A stretch of 64,000 nucleotides of DNA from Clostridia bacterium (GTDB taxonomy: Bacteria > Bacillota_A > Clostridia > Oscillospirales > CAG-272). Of the stretch, positions 9,079 through 18,528 are shown piece after piece; position 1 is the first letter of the stretch; each line of letters begins with the position of its first letter. The stretch spans positions 1-64,000 of the forward strand of contig JAFTLD010000032.1 of the NCBI GenBank assembly GCA_017452945.1, given 5' to 3'. The position numbers were made by a program, and so were the translations under genes. The notes beneath the pieces are model-generated. The model saw nothing but the letters and a program-made list of their open reading frames with translations. It searched no databases and was not told the origin of the DNA.

Positions 9079-9936
9079 TTATTTCTTTTTGTAGGCACGC
9101 AAGAGCTCAGCCACTGCCTTGTCCTTGGTGCAGCAAGAGGCGTCGATTTCGATACCGTTTTGCGCCAGAATACGCATGACGCGTGTGATCTGCGGAATAT
9201 CCAATCCTGCCTTTATCAAACGGTCGCTATCCGAAAAGATCTCGTCCTTGGAGCCGTTTAATATCACAGCACCGCGATTCATGACAATGATATCATCACA
9301 GTATTCCGCCATATCCTCCATGCTGTGGCTGATGATCAATACGGTCGCACCCGTGGTATCCCTATACTTTTTGATACCGCCGAATATTTCCGATCTGCCC
9401 GAAGGATCCAGGCCTGCAGCAGGCTCATCCAGCACGAGCAACTCGGGCTGCATGGCCATAATGCCTGCAATGGCAACGCGGCGCTTTTGTCCGCCTGAAA
9501 GATCAAAGGGAGATTGCTGCATAACCTCCGGCGTCAATCCTACGAAAGCAACCGCGTCTGCAACTCTCTTTTTGATCTCATCTTCTTTGATGCCCATATT
9601 TCGAGGTCCGAAGGCGATATCGTTATATACGGTTTCTTCAAACAGCTGATATTCCGGATATTGCATCACAAGACCAACGCGGAAGCAGATGCGCTGCCCT
9701 TTATACTTCTTATCCCAGATATCACAATCGTCAAGCAAAACCTTACCCTCGGTCGGCTTTTCAAGTCCGTTGAAAAGCTGTGCAAGCGTAGATTTGCCCG
9801 AACCGGTGTGTCCGATCAAGCCCGTGATGCTGTTATTTTTTACACAAAAACTGACGTTATCCAGCGCCTTGACCTCAAAAGCGGTGCCTTTGCCGTAATA
9901 ATACGACACGTTTTGCAGTTCCAGCTTTGCAGACAT
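9079..9936 (-). CDS. ecfA2: Energy-coupling factor transporter ATPase EcfA2
   Basis: One of the two ABC ATPases of the ECF transporter. The 285 residues show Walker A GHTGSGKST (the His-Thr variant is typical of EcfA2), Q-loop VMQYPEYQLF, signature LSGGQKRRVA, Walker B LLVLDEPAAGLD and switch His in IISHSMED. Its ATG overlaps the ecfA1 stop by one base (TAATG), so synthesis of the two ATPases is probably coupled. The C-terminal domain of about 50 residues beyond the ABC core is normal for EcfA proteins. Confidence 0.94.
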   Translation of the reverse strand: MSAKLELQNVSYYYGKGTAFEVKALDNVSFCVKNNSITGLIGHTGSGKSTLAQLFNGLEKPTEGKVLLDDCDIWDKKYKGQRICFRVGLVMQYPEYQLFEETVYNDIAFGPRNMGIKEDEIKKRVADAVAFVGLTPEVMQQSPFDLSGGQKRRVAIAGIMAMQPELLVLDEPAAGLDPSGRSEIFGGIKKYRDTTGATVLIISHSMEDMAEYCDDIIVMNRGAVILNGSKDEIFSDSDRLIKAGLDIPQITRVMRILAQNGIEIDASCCTKDKAVAELLRAYKKK

Positions 9937-10805
9937 TACACAAATCCTCCCGCTTCAATGATAATACGTGCGCACTCTTCTGGAGTAATACCGCACACAG
10001 AGATCGGGAAGCCCTCCTCGGCAAGCGCCTCAAGCAGCTGTGCGCATTGCGGCAGCTCAAGTCCTGCTTGGCGAAGTGCCTTTGCGTCTGAGAATACCTC
10101 ATTTGGTGTTCCCTCTATTGCAATCTTACCGTCGTTGAGCACGACAACGCGATCCGCACGTACAGCCTCTTCCATATAGTGCGTAATAGTCAGTACGGTG
10201 ATGCCATGCTCGCGATTCAGCTTTTCCATGGTTGCCACGATCTCCTTACGGCCAACGGGATCAAGCATAGCTGTGGATTCATCAAATATGATGCAATCAG
10301 GCATCATAGCAATAACGCCGGCGATCGCAACGCGCTGCTTTTGACCACCTGAGAGTCGGTGCGGTTCTCTTTTTGCAAATTCTGTCATGCCAACCGTGGC
10401 AAGCGCTTCATCCACACGACGTCTGATTTCTTTGGGATCAAGTCCCAGATTCTCGGGGCCGAACGCAACATCCTCTTCCACAACGGTGGCAACCAACTGG
10501 TTATCGGGATTCTGGAACACCATGCCAACCTTTTTGCGCAGATCAAACGCCATATCCTCGGTCATGTCCTCGGAAAGAACGTTGATCCCGTCCACCAATA
10601 TCTCGCCCGATGCGCCTTCAAAATCATCGATGACAAGATTGAGCAGCTTGGCAAGCGTTGACTTTCCCGAACCGTTCCTTCCTAAGATCGCCACGTATTC
10701 GCCACGCTCGACAGAAAGATCTACACCGCGCAGAACGGGAATTCCCTTACCGTCCTTATCCGCGACGTACGAATAAGCAAGATTCTTAATTTCTATAAAC
10801 GCCAT
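9936..10805 (-). CDS. ecfA1: Energy-coupling factor transporter ATPase EcfA1
   Basis: Second ABC ATPase of the ECF module (289 aa). Walker A GRNGSGKST, Q-loop VFQNPDNQL, signature LSGGQKQRVA, Walker B CIIFDESTAMLD with Ser replacing the common Pro after Glu, as is usual for EcfA1, and H-loop TITHYMEE are all present. ATG 10805 with GAGGTGAG upstream is chosen over an 11-codon extension that lacks homology and overlaps the upstream gene. It starts 2 bases after the methyltransferase gene. Confidence 0.94.
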   Translation of the reverse strand: MAFIEIKNLAYSYVADKDGKGIPVLRGVDLSVERGEYVAILGRNGSGKSTLAKLLNLVIDDFEGASGEILVDGINVLSEDMTEDMAFDLRKKVGMVFQNPDNQLVATVVEEDVAFGPENLGLDPKEIRRRVDEALATVGMTEFAKREPHRLSGGQKQRVAIAGVIAMMPDCIIFDESTAMLDPVGRKEIVATMEKLNREHGITVLTITHYMEEAVRADRVVVLNDGKIAIEGTPNEVFSDAKALRQAGLELPQCAQLLEALAEEGFPISVCGITPEECARIIIEAGGFV

Positions 10806-10807
10806 AC

Positions 10808-11668
10808 TCACCTCTGCCAACGGGAGCTTGCACCACAAGGCAGATAGCTGCCTGTGCGTGTAACCTTCAAGCCAAGCTCACCCGACTCCACGCGTCCGCC
10901 AAACTTGCGCTTGACGTTCAGATCAAGCAAATAACTCATGGTCATGGGAGAAAGACCTGTCGTATAGGAATTGATTAGGAAAAAGAGCGGTTGATCCGAG
11001 AGAAGCTGTGAAGCAAGTCCAACGAATTCATCCACACAATCCTCAAGCTTCCAAACCTCTCCGTTCGGACCTCTGCCATAAGAGGGAGGATCCATAATGA
11101 TACCGTCATATTTGTTACCGCGTCTGATCTCACGTTCAACAAACTTTTTACAGTCGTCTACAATGTATCGAATGGGGGCATTTTCCAATCCCGAAAGTGC
11201 AGCGTTTTCCTTTGCCTGCGCTACGATTCCCTTTGCGGCATCTACGTGTACGACGGATGCACCCGCAGCAGCCGCAGCAATGGTAGCATCACCCGTATAA
11301 GCAAACAGGTTCAGCACCTTGACAGGTCGATCTGCCTTTCGGATCAGATCCGAGAACCAATCCCAGTTCGCAGCCTGCTCCGGGAAAAGTCCCGTGTGCT
11401 TAAAGCCCATGGGACGCAGCACGAAATGCAAATCACCATAGGAAATGTTCCATGATTCGGGCAGCTTATTCTTTACCCAGCTGCCACCGCCTGAAGAGGA
11501 GCGACGATATACGCCATCCGCGCGCTTCCAAGCGGGATGATCGGCCACACCCTTCCAAATGATCTGCGGATCGGGCCTGACTAAAATATATTTTCCCCAA
11601 CGCTCCAGACGCTCACCGTCCGAGGTGTCGAGTAATTCGTAATCCTTCCAGTTTTCAGAATACCACAT
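10808..11668 (-). CDS. Class I SAM-dependent methyltransferase, RlmI/RlmK-like
   Basis: Likely RNA methyltransferase of the COG1092 group (286 aa). The N-terminal part (1-105) holds the family's beta-rich substrate-recognition segment with KHTGLFPEQAANW; the Rossmann fold follows with motif I VLNLFAYTGDATIAAAAAGA, an acidic loop VVHVDAAKG, and the catalytic/cytosine-binding IIMDPPSYGRG. Members modify bases in 23S rRNA (RlmI makes m5C), but this protein lacks a PUA domain, so the exact target is not assignable. It lies 18 bases after ruvC and 2 before ecfA1. Confidence 0.85.
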   Translation of the reverse strand: MWYSENWKDYELLDTSDGERLERWGKYILVRPDPQIIWKGVADHPAWKRADGVYRRSSSGGGSWVKNKLPESWNISYGDLHFVLRPMGFKHTGLFPEQAANWDWFSDLIRKADRPVKVLNLFAYTGDATIAAAAAGASVVHVDAAKGIVAQAKENAALSGLENAPIRYIVDDCKKFVEREIRRGNKYDGIIMDPPSYGRGPNGEVWKLEDCVDEFVGLASQLLSDQPLFFLINSYTTGLSPMTMSYLLDLNVKRKFGGRVESGELGLKVTRTGSYLPCGASSRWQR

Positions 11669-11686
11669 TGTGTTTCTCCAATCGGT

Positions 11687-12184
11687 TTATTTGTTATAAT
11701 AATTCGCAAGTCTTGAGCAACCGCTGTGCGCATGGCAAACAGCAATGGCAAGCGCGTCCGCTGTATCGTCGGGTTTGGGAGGCTTGGGCAATCCTAATAA
11801 CGTGGTGACCATCGTGATCACCTGCTTTTTTTCAGCTCTTCCGTATCCGACAACCGCTTGCTTGACCTGCAACGGCGTATACTCCGCTACTCTGATGCCG
11901 TGCTGAATACCCGAAAGCAAGATCACACCGCGTGCCTCTGCAACCGCAATACCCGTTGTGACGTTGGTGTTGAAGAAAAGCTCCTCAACAGCCATCTGAT
12001 CCGGTTTGTACCGTTCAAACAGCTCGTTCATGCCCTGCCAGATCATTTCAAGTCGATCTTGTGTCGGTGTCCCGGCGGGAGTGTTGATAGAACCGTAACC
12101 CAACGTGCGAAATCTCACACCGTCATAAGAAACTACACCCCAACCAACGATCGCAAGTCCGGGGTCAATGCCAAGTATGACCAT
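11687..12184 (-). CDS. ruvC: Holliday junction endodeoxyribonuclease RuvC
   Basis: Resolves Holliday junctions during recombinational repair together with RuvAB. The 165 residues contain the four acidic metal ligands in context: MVILGIDPGLA, the VEELFF motif, and DDTADALA near the C-terminus. ATG 12184 follows GGGAGG; a longer in-frame start at 12223 is ruled out because it would sit at the transcription start. It opens the minus-strand operon and is divergent from the ruvA-ruvB operon, an uncommon split of the ruv genes. Promoter at 12229-12257. Confidence 0.96.
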   Translation of the reverse strand: MVILGIDPGLAIVGWGVVSYDGVRFRTLGYGSINTPAGTPTQDRLEMIWQGMNELFERYKPDQMAVEELFFNTNVTTGIAVAEARGVILLSGIQHGIRVAEYTPLQVKQAVVGYGRAEKKQVITMVTTLLGLPKPPKPDDTADALAIAVCHAHSGCSRLANYYNK

Positions 12185-12228
12185 AAATCCTCCCATCGGC
12201 AATAAATTTCCATAATAATTCATTTTAG

Positions 12229-12257
12229 ATTATACCACTATTTCTTTTCCGTGTCAA
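12229..12257 (-). promoter_or_regulatory. Consensus promoter of the ruvC operon
   Basis: Minus strand TTGACA (12252-12257), 17-base spacer, TATAAT (12229-12234). A perfect housekeeping promoter, divergent from the one at 12306. It is the only convincing promoter seen before the ten-gene minus-strand run. Confidence 0.88.
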
Positions 12258-12305
12258 ATACTATTTATTAATTTTTATTTTTTTATAATATTATCCGAAT
12301 AATCG

Positions 12306-12334
12306 TTTACAAACGTTTCAAATTATGGTATAAT
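12306..12334 (+). promoter_or_regulatory. Promoter of the DUF951-yfhO-ruvAB operon
   Basis: TTTACA (12306-12311), 17-base spacer, TATAAT (12329-12334), giving a leader of about 58 nt before the DUF951 gene. Confidence 0.83.
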
Positions 12335-12398
12335 AGGATAGATTATCTGCATTCGAAGACAAGCTCCGCAAAGCAGATTCAAAAAACGGAGAATCATT

Positions 12399-12623
12399 AT
12401 GAACATTATCAAAATACAGGCAGGCGATATCCTGCACCTCAAAAAGCCCCATCCTTGCGGGTCCGCTGATTTTTTGGTCATGCGTGTCGGCAGTGTGGTG
12501 CGTATAGTGTGCAGGGGCTGCGGTCGCGACATGAACGTGGATCGTATCAAGCTTGAAAAATCGATAAAAAGCATCACAGTATCCGATCAGGAGCAAAAAA
12601 CAGGAAAGGATCAAGTCGAATGA
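12399..12623 (+). CDS. DUF951 family protein
   Basis: A 74-residue conserved small protein of Firmicutes. It shows the family pattern GDxLxLKKPHPCGS, then VLRVGxxxRIxCxGCGR-like residues (here VMRVGSVVRIVCRGCGRDM) and the VDRIKLEKSI tail. The two Cys in CRGCG plus the PHPCG Cys suggest a metal or nucleic-acid-binding fold, but function is unknown. GGAG lies seven bases before the ATG. Its stop overlaps the start of the YfhO-like gene by four bases. Confidence 0.85.
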   Translation: MNIIKIQAGDILHLKKPHPCGSADFLVMRVGSVVRIVCRGCGRDMNVDRIKLEKSIKSITVSDQEQKTGKDQVE

Positions 12624-15448
12624 AACTCAATACAACCGTCAACAAGGACAGACTCCTAAAATCTAAAATCAAAGCCGCCAATATTTTCTCTGAATATTGG
12701 TATATTCTGATCGCCATGCTCATCCCTGCCGTACTTGTCTATTTGATGTATCTGGCACGCGGACTTTATCCGTTCGGGAACGGATGTGTGCTTGTCCTTG
12801 ACTTGAACGGACAGTACGTATACTTCTTTGAAGCATTGCGTAATTTTGTGATCAACGGAGATACAAGCATCATATATTCGTTCTCACGTGCGCTTGGCGG
12901 CGAATTTATGGGCATTTACGAATACTACATTGCAAGCCCGTTCTCCTATCTTGTCTGTCTGTTCCCTGAGGACAGAATGTGCGAAGCGCTTCTGTTTATG
13001 TTCATGGTCAAGGCTGCATGCTGTGCAGGCACCATGGCGTTCTATCTCCACAAGTCTGAGGCACGCATCAACCGCATTGGTATTATTGCCTTTTCCGTCA
13101 TGTATGCACTCATGTCTTATTGTATTGCACAGCAGAACAACACCATGTGGATCGATGCCGTCATTTGGTTCCCACTTGTCATGTACGGTGTTGAACAATT
13201 GGTGAAATACGGAAAGTATAAGGTCTTTGTCGTATTCCTGACGTTAACCGTTGTCAGTAACTATTATATCGGTTATATGGTCTGTATTGCCGTTGCTATG
13301 TACTTCTTCGCATACCTCTGGGGCTTCAAGCATTCCAATAACCCGTACAATGAAAGGTTACATGGAATCCGATCCTTTATGCGCATCGGCTTTTATTCGT
13401 TGCTTGCCATTGGTATTTCAGCATTCATTATTTTAACTGCTTACTATTCTCTGACCTTCGGTAAAACCGATTTCTCTGATCCGAACTGGGCGTTTGCATC
13501 TCGCTTCAATTTCCTGGAGCTGTTCTACAAGTTCCTGCCTTCTTCCTACGATACTGTCCGGCCCGCAGGTCTTCCCTTTGTTTACTGCGGAGTATTGACG
13601 CTGCTGCTTGTACCAATGTTCTTTTTCAACAAAAAGTTCAAGACAGGCGAAAAAGTGGCCTACGCGATCCTGATCACCATATTCGTTTTCAGCTTTGTGA
13701 CAAGCTCGATCGACCTTGTATGGCACGGCTTCCAAAAGCCAAACTGGCTCAATAACCGCTACAGCTTTATGATTTGCTTCTTCCTGATCGTGATGGCATA
13801 CCGCGCGTTTACCAATCTGCGTACAGTCAGCCGCAAGCCCATGGTCGGCATAGCTGCACTGATTGGTTTGGGCGTAATCATTCTGCAGGAATTTGCTCCC
13901 ATGATCAAGGAAGATTTCAACGAATACGTTGACGTTCACGATTTCCAGACTGTATGGCTGACGATCGGATGTCTGATCGTTTACACCATTTTGGTTTGCG
14001 TCATGCCGCGTGTGCGCAATAAGGAGCTGATCTCCTGTGTGCTGGTATTCTTTGTTTGTGTTGAAATGTTTATCAGCGGTCTTTGCGATCTGAACGACCT
14101 TGACAAAGACGTTACCTTTACCAAATACTCCTACTACAACGACTACCTTGACACGGTAAGACCTATCATCAATACCGTGCAGGAAAACGATACCGCCTTC
14201 TACCGTATGGAAAAGACCTATCACCGCAAGCTCAACGATAACCTTGCGCTGCAGATCCGCGGTCTTTCCAACTCGACCTCGACACTCAACGCAGACACCA
14301 TTTACTTCTTGCGTATGATGGGATATTCTTCCAAGTCACATTGGTCGCAGTATCAGGGCGAAACGCCCGTCAGTGATTCCCTGCTGGGTATCAAGTATAT
14401 CATGACCGATAAGGATTATGATAAATATTACGGAGAGCCTTTATATGACTCTGATGACTATGACAATGAAACCTACGTTGTTTATCAGAATCCTTATGCA
14501 ATGAGCATTGCATACGCAGTAGACGATGCATTTGCCGACTTTGCTTTGGATAATTATGAAAATCCGTTTGAGCGCATGAATGCCATGATCTCCATGATGC
14601 TGGGCGAAGAGGAAACGCTGCAGATCTTTGTTCCCTCTAAGCAAATTTCCATGACTACCAAGGACGTTACAAAGGGCTCTGCTGCCAAGCATGATCTTTA
14701 TAAGGGTGACGGCGGTACGATCACATTTGAATATGAAGTGCCCAGAAACACCGAGTTGTTCGTGTATTTCCCCACCGTGTATTCCAGACAGGTCAATTTG
14801 ACTGCTAACGGAAAATCTGTTGGAAAATGGGGCGACAACAATACCTGGAGAATCGTTTCGATCGGCAGCATTGACAAGAACGATCTTGTACTCAAGCTGA
14901 CCATTAAGAACGACTACGATAACTTCTATTTGCTGCAGGATCTTGAAAAGCCCTTTATCTACACGCTGGATATGGAGGTGTTCAAAGAAGCCATTACCAG
15001 ATTGCAGCAAGGCAACGTGCAGATCGATCCCGAAAATTACCGCGAGGATTATCTGCCCGGCACTATCACAACCACTACGGAAAAGCAGCTGATTACCACA
15101 ACCATTCCCTATGATAAGGGCTGGCAGGTAACCATTGACGGTCAAAAGGTAGAAACGATTGAGCTTGCCAATGCACTGGTTGGCTACTATATTGAAGGCG
15201 CAGGCGAGCACACCGTGGAAATGCGTTATTGCCCCAAGGAGCTTGTGCTGGGCACGGGCATTTCCATTGTTTCGACAATCGGATTCTTCCTTCTGATCAT
15301 TTTTGAAAAGAAGCTGCGCCGCATCAGAGGCTACGGAGAATTCTTCGGTATTCCCGAACCTGTTCCGGCTGTACCCAATCAAACAGATGCTCTTCCTGAG
15401 AGTGCAGCTGAAAGCGATTTGCCGACAAACGAATCGCCACAAGAATAA
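12620..15448 (+). CDS. YfhO family polytopic membrane protein (GT-C glycosyltransferase-like)
   Basis: A 942-residue protein with about 13 transmembrane segments in residues 25-480 and a C-terminal extracytoplasmic beta domain capped by a final helix (about 875-895). The early loop contains LVLDLNGQYVYFFEALRN, the DxxxQY-type motif seen in YfhO proteins, and the C-terminus has the family's IPYDKGWQVTIDGQKV and YYIEGAGEHTVEMRY segments. YfhO is required for glycosylation of lipoteichoic acid in Bacillus, so transfer of sugars to a cell-surface polymer is the likely general role. Translationally coupled to the DUF951 gene and followed by ruvA after 47 bases. Confidence 0.88.
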   Translation: MKLNTTVNKDRLLKSKIKAANIFSEYWYILIAMLIPAVLVYLMYLARGLYPFGNGCVLVLDLNGQYVYFFEALRNFVINGDTSIIYSFSRALGGEFMGIYEYYIASPFSYLVCLFPEDRMCEALLFMFMVKAACCAGTMAFYLHKSEARINRIGIIAFSVMYALMSYCIAQQNNTMWIDAVIWFPLVMYGVEQLVKYGKYKVFVVFLTLTVVSNYYIGYMVCIAVAMYFFAYLWGFKHSNNPYNERLHGIRSFMRIGFYSLLAIGISAFIILTAYYSLTFGKTDFSDPNWAFASRFNFLELFYKFLPSSYDTVRPAGLPFVYCGVLTLLLVPMFFFNKKFKTGEKVAYAILITIFVFSFVTSSIDLVWHGFQKPNWLNNRYSFMICFFLIVMAYRAFTNLRTVSRKPMVGIAALIGLGVIILQEFAPMIKEDFNEYVDVHDFQTVWLTIGCLIVYTILVCVMPRVRNKELISCVLVFFVCVEMFISGLCDLNDLDKDVTFTKYSYYNDYLDTVRPIINTVQENDTAFYRMEKTYHRKLNDNLALQIRGLSNSTSTLNADTIYFLRMMGYSSKSHWSQYQGETPVSDSLLGIKYIMTDKDYDKYYGEPLYDSDDYDNETYVVYQNPYAMSIAYAVDDAFADFALDNYENPFERMNAMISMMLGEEETLQIFVPSKQISMTTKDVTKGSAAKHDLYKGDGGTITFEYEVPRNTELFVYFPTVYSRQVNLTANGKSVGKWGDNNTWRIVSIGSIDKNDLVLKLTIKNDYDNFYLLQDLEKPFIYTLDMEVFKEAITRLQQGNVQIDPENYREDYLPGTITTTTEKQLITTTIPYDKGWQVTIDGQKVETIELANALVGYYIEGAGEHTVEMRYCPKELVLGTGISIVSTIGFFLLIIFEKKLRRIRGYGEFFGIPEPVPAVPNQTDALPESAAESDLPTNESPQE

Positions 15449-15455
15449 ACAATAC

Positions 15456-15481
15456 TCCCACGGGGCATGTGCTCCGTGGGA
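15456..15481 (+). other. Hairpin between the yfhO-like gene and ruvA
   Basis: Inverted repeat TCCCACGG / CCGTGGGA, extended by a few more pairs around an ATGT loop, lying 8 bases after the stop codon. It lacks a following T-run, so it is more likely an RNA-processing or stability element than a terminator. Confidence 0.5.
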
Positions 15482-15495
15482 CTTAAGGAGATTTT

Positions 15496-16107
15496 ATGTA
15501 CTACTATATAAGCGGCACGCTTGCGCATAAAAGCACAGGATTTGCTGTGATTGATGCAGGCGGCGTTGGCTACAAGCTGACAGTCAGCCAAAACACATAC
15601 GACAGACTACCTCTTTCCGGAAATGCTGCAAAGCTTTATACTTATCTTGCTGTCCGCGAGGACGGTATTGAACTGTTCGGTTTTTATGATGAAACCGAGC
15701 TTTCCTCTTTCCAAATGCTTATCACCGTTTCAGGTGTCGGTCCCAAGGCAGCTATGTCGATTCTTTCGCTTCTCACACCCGAAAAATTCGCGCTGGCAGT
15801 TTGTACCGAGGACACCAAAGCTATTTCCAAAGCAAGCGGTGTTGGCCCCAAAACAGCAGCAAGAATTGTTCTTGAGCTTAAGGACAAGTTGATCAAAGAA
15901 CGCGGTAACGATTTCGCATCAGCGCCCGACGTAACCGCATCTGCCAAGGGCGGTGCACCCGCGCGCGGCAAGCTGACCGAGGCGTTGGATGCGCTGATGG
16001 TGCTGGGATATCAGAGAGCCGAGGCAACCAACGTACTCAAATCCATGCCCACAGATCAGATGACGCTGGAGGAAATCATTCGCCAGGCGTTGAAAAAGTT
16101 GATGTAA
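15496..16107 (+). CDS. ruvA: Holliday junction branch migration complex subunit RuvA
   Basis: DNA-binding subunit that holds the Holliday junction for RuvB. The 203 residues comprise the N-terminal OB domain (ISGTLAHKSTG, GGVGYKL), domain II with tandem helix-hairpin-helix motifs (SGVGPKAAMSIL and SGVGPKTAARIVLELKDKL) and the C-terminal RuvB-binding domain (ALMVLGYQRAEA). Followed by ruvB after 12 bases. Confidence 0.96.
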   Translation: MYYYISGTLAHKSTGFAVIDAGGVGYKLTVSQNTYDRLPLSGNAAKLYTYLAVREDGIELFGFYDETELSSFQMLITVSGVGPKAAMSILSLLTPEKFALAVCTEDTKAISKASGVGPKTAARIVLELKDKLIKERGNDFASAPDVTASAKGGAPARGKLTEALDALMVLGYQRAEATNVLKSMPTDQMTLEEIIRQALKKLM

Positions 16108-16119
16108 GGAGGATGCGAT

Positions 16120-17196
16120 ATGTTTGACGAACAGGAATTTGATTTTGAAAACCGTATCGTTTCCACCGACTATTCCCCCGAGGATTCCGATATCGATTCT
16201 TCCCTACGTCCCAAAACACTGGGAGATTACATCGGTCAGGATAAGGCAAAAGAGAATCTGAAGGTATATATTGAGGCTGCTAAAATGCGCGGTGAGTCTC
16301 TTGACCACGTGCTGCTTTATGGCCCTCCGGGTTTGGGTAAAACCACACTTTCCAATATCATTGCCAACGAATTGGGAGTCAATATCCGCATTACGTCAGG
16401 CCCTGCTATTGAAAAGCAAGGAGATTTGGCGGCGCTTTTGACTAATCTCAACGAAGGTGACGTGCTGTTTATTGACGAGATCCACCGTCTTTCGCGCTCG
16501 GTTGAAGAAATTCTTTACCCCGCTATGGAGGATTATGCGCTGGATATCATCATCGGTAAAGGACCTGCTGCAAGAAGTATTCGTATCGACCTGCCCAAAT
16601 TCACCCTGATCGGTGCGACAACGCGCGCAGGACAGCTGACCACTCCTTTGCGTGATCGCTTTGGAGTATTGCTCAAGCTGGAGCTGTACACGCCCGAGGA
16701 GCTGGCATTGATCGTACGCCGCAGCGCAGGTATATTGGGAATCGCCATTACAGACGACGGATCTTATGAAATCGCTTCTCGATCTAGAGGAACGCCTCGT
16801 ATTGCCAACCGTCTCCTCAAGCGCGTGCGTGACTTTGCTATGGTCAGCGGTAAAGACACGATCGACTCCGAGATCGCCGGATATGCACTCAACAAGCTTG
16901 AAATAGACGAATTGGGACTTGACAATACTGACCGCAGAATGATGGAGGCTATCATTAAGTTCTATGACGGCGGCCCTGTGGGACTTGACACACTGGCTGC
17001 CACCATTGGTGAAGAGGCTGTGACCATTGAGGACGTTTATGAGCCCTACCTGATGCAACTTGGTTTCCTTTCCCGTACACCGCGCGGCAGATGCGTAACC
17101 AAATTGGCTTACGAGCATCTGGGTATTCGTACACCGCATGCACAAGGCAAGAACAGCGTAGCTAATCAAGTTTCGTTGTTTGATGAAGACAAATAA
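16120..17196 (+). CDS. ruvB: Holliday junction branch migration DNA helicase RuvB
   Basis: AAA+ motor that drives branch migration (358 aa). Visible are the N-terminal [13 protein letters not shown] box, Walker [10 protein letters not shown], Walker B LFIDEIHR, sensor I IGATTRAG, the arginine-finger region LRDRFG, and the C-terminal winged helix ([12 protein letters not shown] ... [11 protein letters not shown]). The ATG has an AAGGAGG site. A strong terminator follows at 17202. Confidence 0.97.
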   Translation: MFDEQEFDFENRIVSTDYSPEDSDIDSSLRPKTLGDYIGQDKAKENLKVYIEAAKMRGESLDHVLLYGPPGLGKTTLSNIIANELGVNIRITSGPAIEKQGDLAALLTNLNEGDVLFIDEIHRLSRSVEEILYPAMEDYALDIIIGKGPAARSIRIDLPKFTLIGATTRAGQLTTPLRDRFGVLLKLELYTPEELALIVRRSAGILGIAITDDGSYEIASRSRGTPRIANRLLKRVRDFAMVSGKDTIDSEIAGYALNKLEIDELGLDNTDRRMMEAIIKFYDGGPVGLDTLAATIGEEAVTIEDVYEPYLMQLGFLSRTPRGRCVTKLAYEHLGIRTPHAQGKNSVANQVSLFDEDK

Positions 17197-17201
17197 AACG
17201 C

Positions 17202-17245
17202 AAGGCTTCCCTTTTTCGGGAAGCCTTACTTTCACTCTTTTTTAT
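17202..17245 (+). terminator. Rho-independent terminator after ruvB
   Basis: Ten-base-pair stem AAGGCTTCCC / GGGAAGCCTT (17202-17227) with a TTTTTC loop, followed by a T-rich tail. Confidence 0.85.
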
Positions 17246-17285
17246 TATTCAACGCAACGTAGTTTTTTTCTCTTTGTTTGATAAG

Positions 17286-17314
17286 TGTACATTTACTGTT
17301 TGCTGTGGTATTAT
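17286..17314 (+). promoter_or_regulatory. Putative promoter of the XRE regulator gene
   Basis: TGTACA (17286-17291), 17-base spacer, TATTAT (17309-17314). Weaker match than its neighbours; the start codon lies 29 bases downstream after an AGGAGG site. Confidence 0.5.
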
Positions 17315-17342
17315 GAACTCAACAAACAAAAGGAGGTTTATT

Positions 17343-18461
17343 ATGAACACAACATTTGGTCAAAGACTCAAATATTTTCGCAAACTCAAAAAGTTCACGC
17401 AACAAGAACTTGCTGAATTGATAGGAGTGAGTACACAAGCCATATCAAAATGGGAAACTAACACAGGCATGCCGGACATTTCGCAAATTGTTCCTCTTTC
17501 GCAAGCATTGCATGTCAGCACTGATTCATTACTCGGGATCAGTGACGATTATCTTAATGATGAATTTGAAAAAGTTCTAAATGAATGTCTTGCTTTAGAA
17601 GCAATGAACCCCGCACAATGGCCGCCCGCACCCGAAATCGGTGAACAAGGCTATCGTATCATGTATGAATATTTTTCCAAACATCCATATCATGTGCGAG
17701 CAGCAAAATACTTGTTGGATATAACGGAGCTCTATTGGGGGCAATTCCCTAACTTCACCGACCAAAACGCCATGCTAAAGGAGTGCGAGCGATTTGCAAA
17801 CTGTATTATTTGTTATGGAGATGATGCAGATATTCAAGCAGAAGCGCGTTTTTTGCTTTCCTCGGTTTTGACGAGAGTCGGAGATTTTACCCGTGCTATA
17901 TCGATCCTTGAAAAACTCCCGTTTGAATATGGTGACCGCTATTATAGATCTGCGGAAATTGCAAAAATAGCAAACAAATCGCACATGGCAGAAAATTTCG
18001 GCAAAGAAAGCTTTACCAATCAAGCACGCTATTTGATCAAGAACGTCAGTCTCGTTGCATCACTTCCCAATAAAACAATTCAGCAGCAGATCGCTTATAA
18101 GGAATATATGCTCCGTATCATCGATGCACTGTTAAGCGGTGGAGACGTATTGCCCTATGAGCAAGTATATCAAAAGCTCATGCTTCTTACCAATCTGATG
18201 GAATTATACGCACAAACAGGTCGCTTTGAATTGGCAAAGAATCGTTTTTCAGAACTAAATCACTTATGTAAAGAATACTATAAAACCCTCAAAACAGCTC
18301 CCGTGGGAGAATCTTTGATGTTGCTGGATAACAGAATCAGTGTATTTGGAAATAACGACACGATCACGCCACGTAAACAACTGATTGAAAGTTGCTTGAG
18401 CCGTGCCATGAAAATCGCAGATGCACATATAGAGCTGAAAAGCTTAACGGATATACCATAA
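17343..18461 (+). CDS. XRE-family helix-turn-helix regulator with helical-repeat C-terminus
   Basis: A 372-residue regulator. Residues 4-60 form an HTH_3 domain (FTQQELAELIGVS, AISKWETNTGMPD, the usual recognition helix and turn). The remaining 300 residues are all-helical with TPR-like character and no enzyme motif; similar C-termini bind peptides or partner proteins in Rgg/PlcR-type and other Firmicutes regulators. ATG 17343 with AGGAGG is preferred over a 23-codon extension. It stands alone between two terminators; its target is unknown. Confidence 0.85.
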   Translation: MNTTFGQRLKYFRKLKKFTQQELAELIGVSTQAISKWETNTGMPDISQIVPLSQALHVSTDSLLGISDDYLNDEFEKVLNECLALEAMNPAQWPPAPEIGEQGYRIMYEYFSKHPYHVRAAKYLLDITELYWGQFPNFTDQNAMLKECERFANCIICYGDDADIQAEARFLLSSVLTRVGDFTRAISILEKLPFEYGDRYYRSAEIAKIANKSHMAENFGKESFTNQARYLIKNVSLVASLPNKTIQQQIAYKEYMLRIIDALLSGGDVLPYEQVYQKLMLLTNLMELYAQTGRFELAKNRFSELNHLCKEYYKTLKTAPVGESLMLLDNRISVFGNNDTITPRKQLIESCLSRAMKIADAHIELKSLTDIP

Positions 18462-18486
18462 ATAGAACAGAATTTTCATTAAAAGA

Positions 18487-18514
18487 AAGGGAGAAAGCCA
18501 AGTCTTTCTCCCTT
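18487..18514. terminator. Bidirectional terminator between convergent genes
   Basis: Eleven-base-pair stem AAGGGAGAAAG / CTTTCTCCCTT with a CCAAGT loop, flanked by T-rich sequence on both sides; serves the XRE gene and the lipoprotein gene at 18529. Confidence 0.78.
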
Positions 18515-18528
18515 ATATGCATGTTTTC

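Noticed and set aside
13433..15442. Long minus-strand open frames opposite the YfhO-like gene
   Set aside because: They have no ribosome binding site, low-complexity His/Asn-rich translations and no homology, and mirror the codon use of the real gene.
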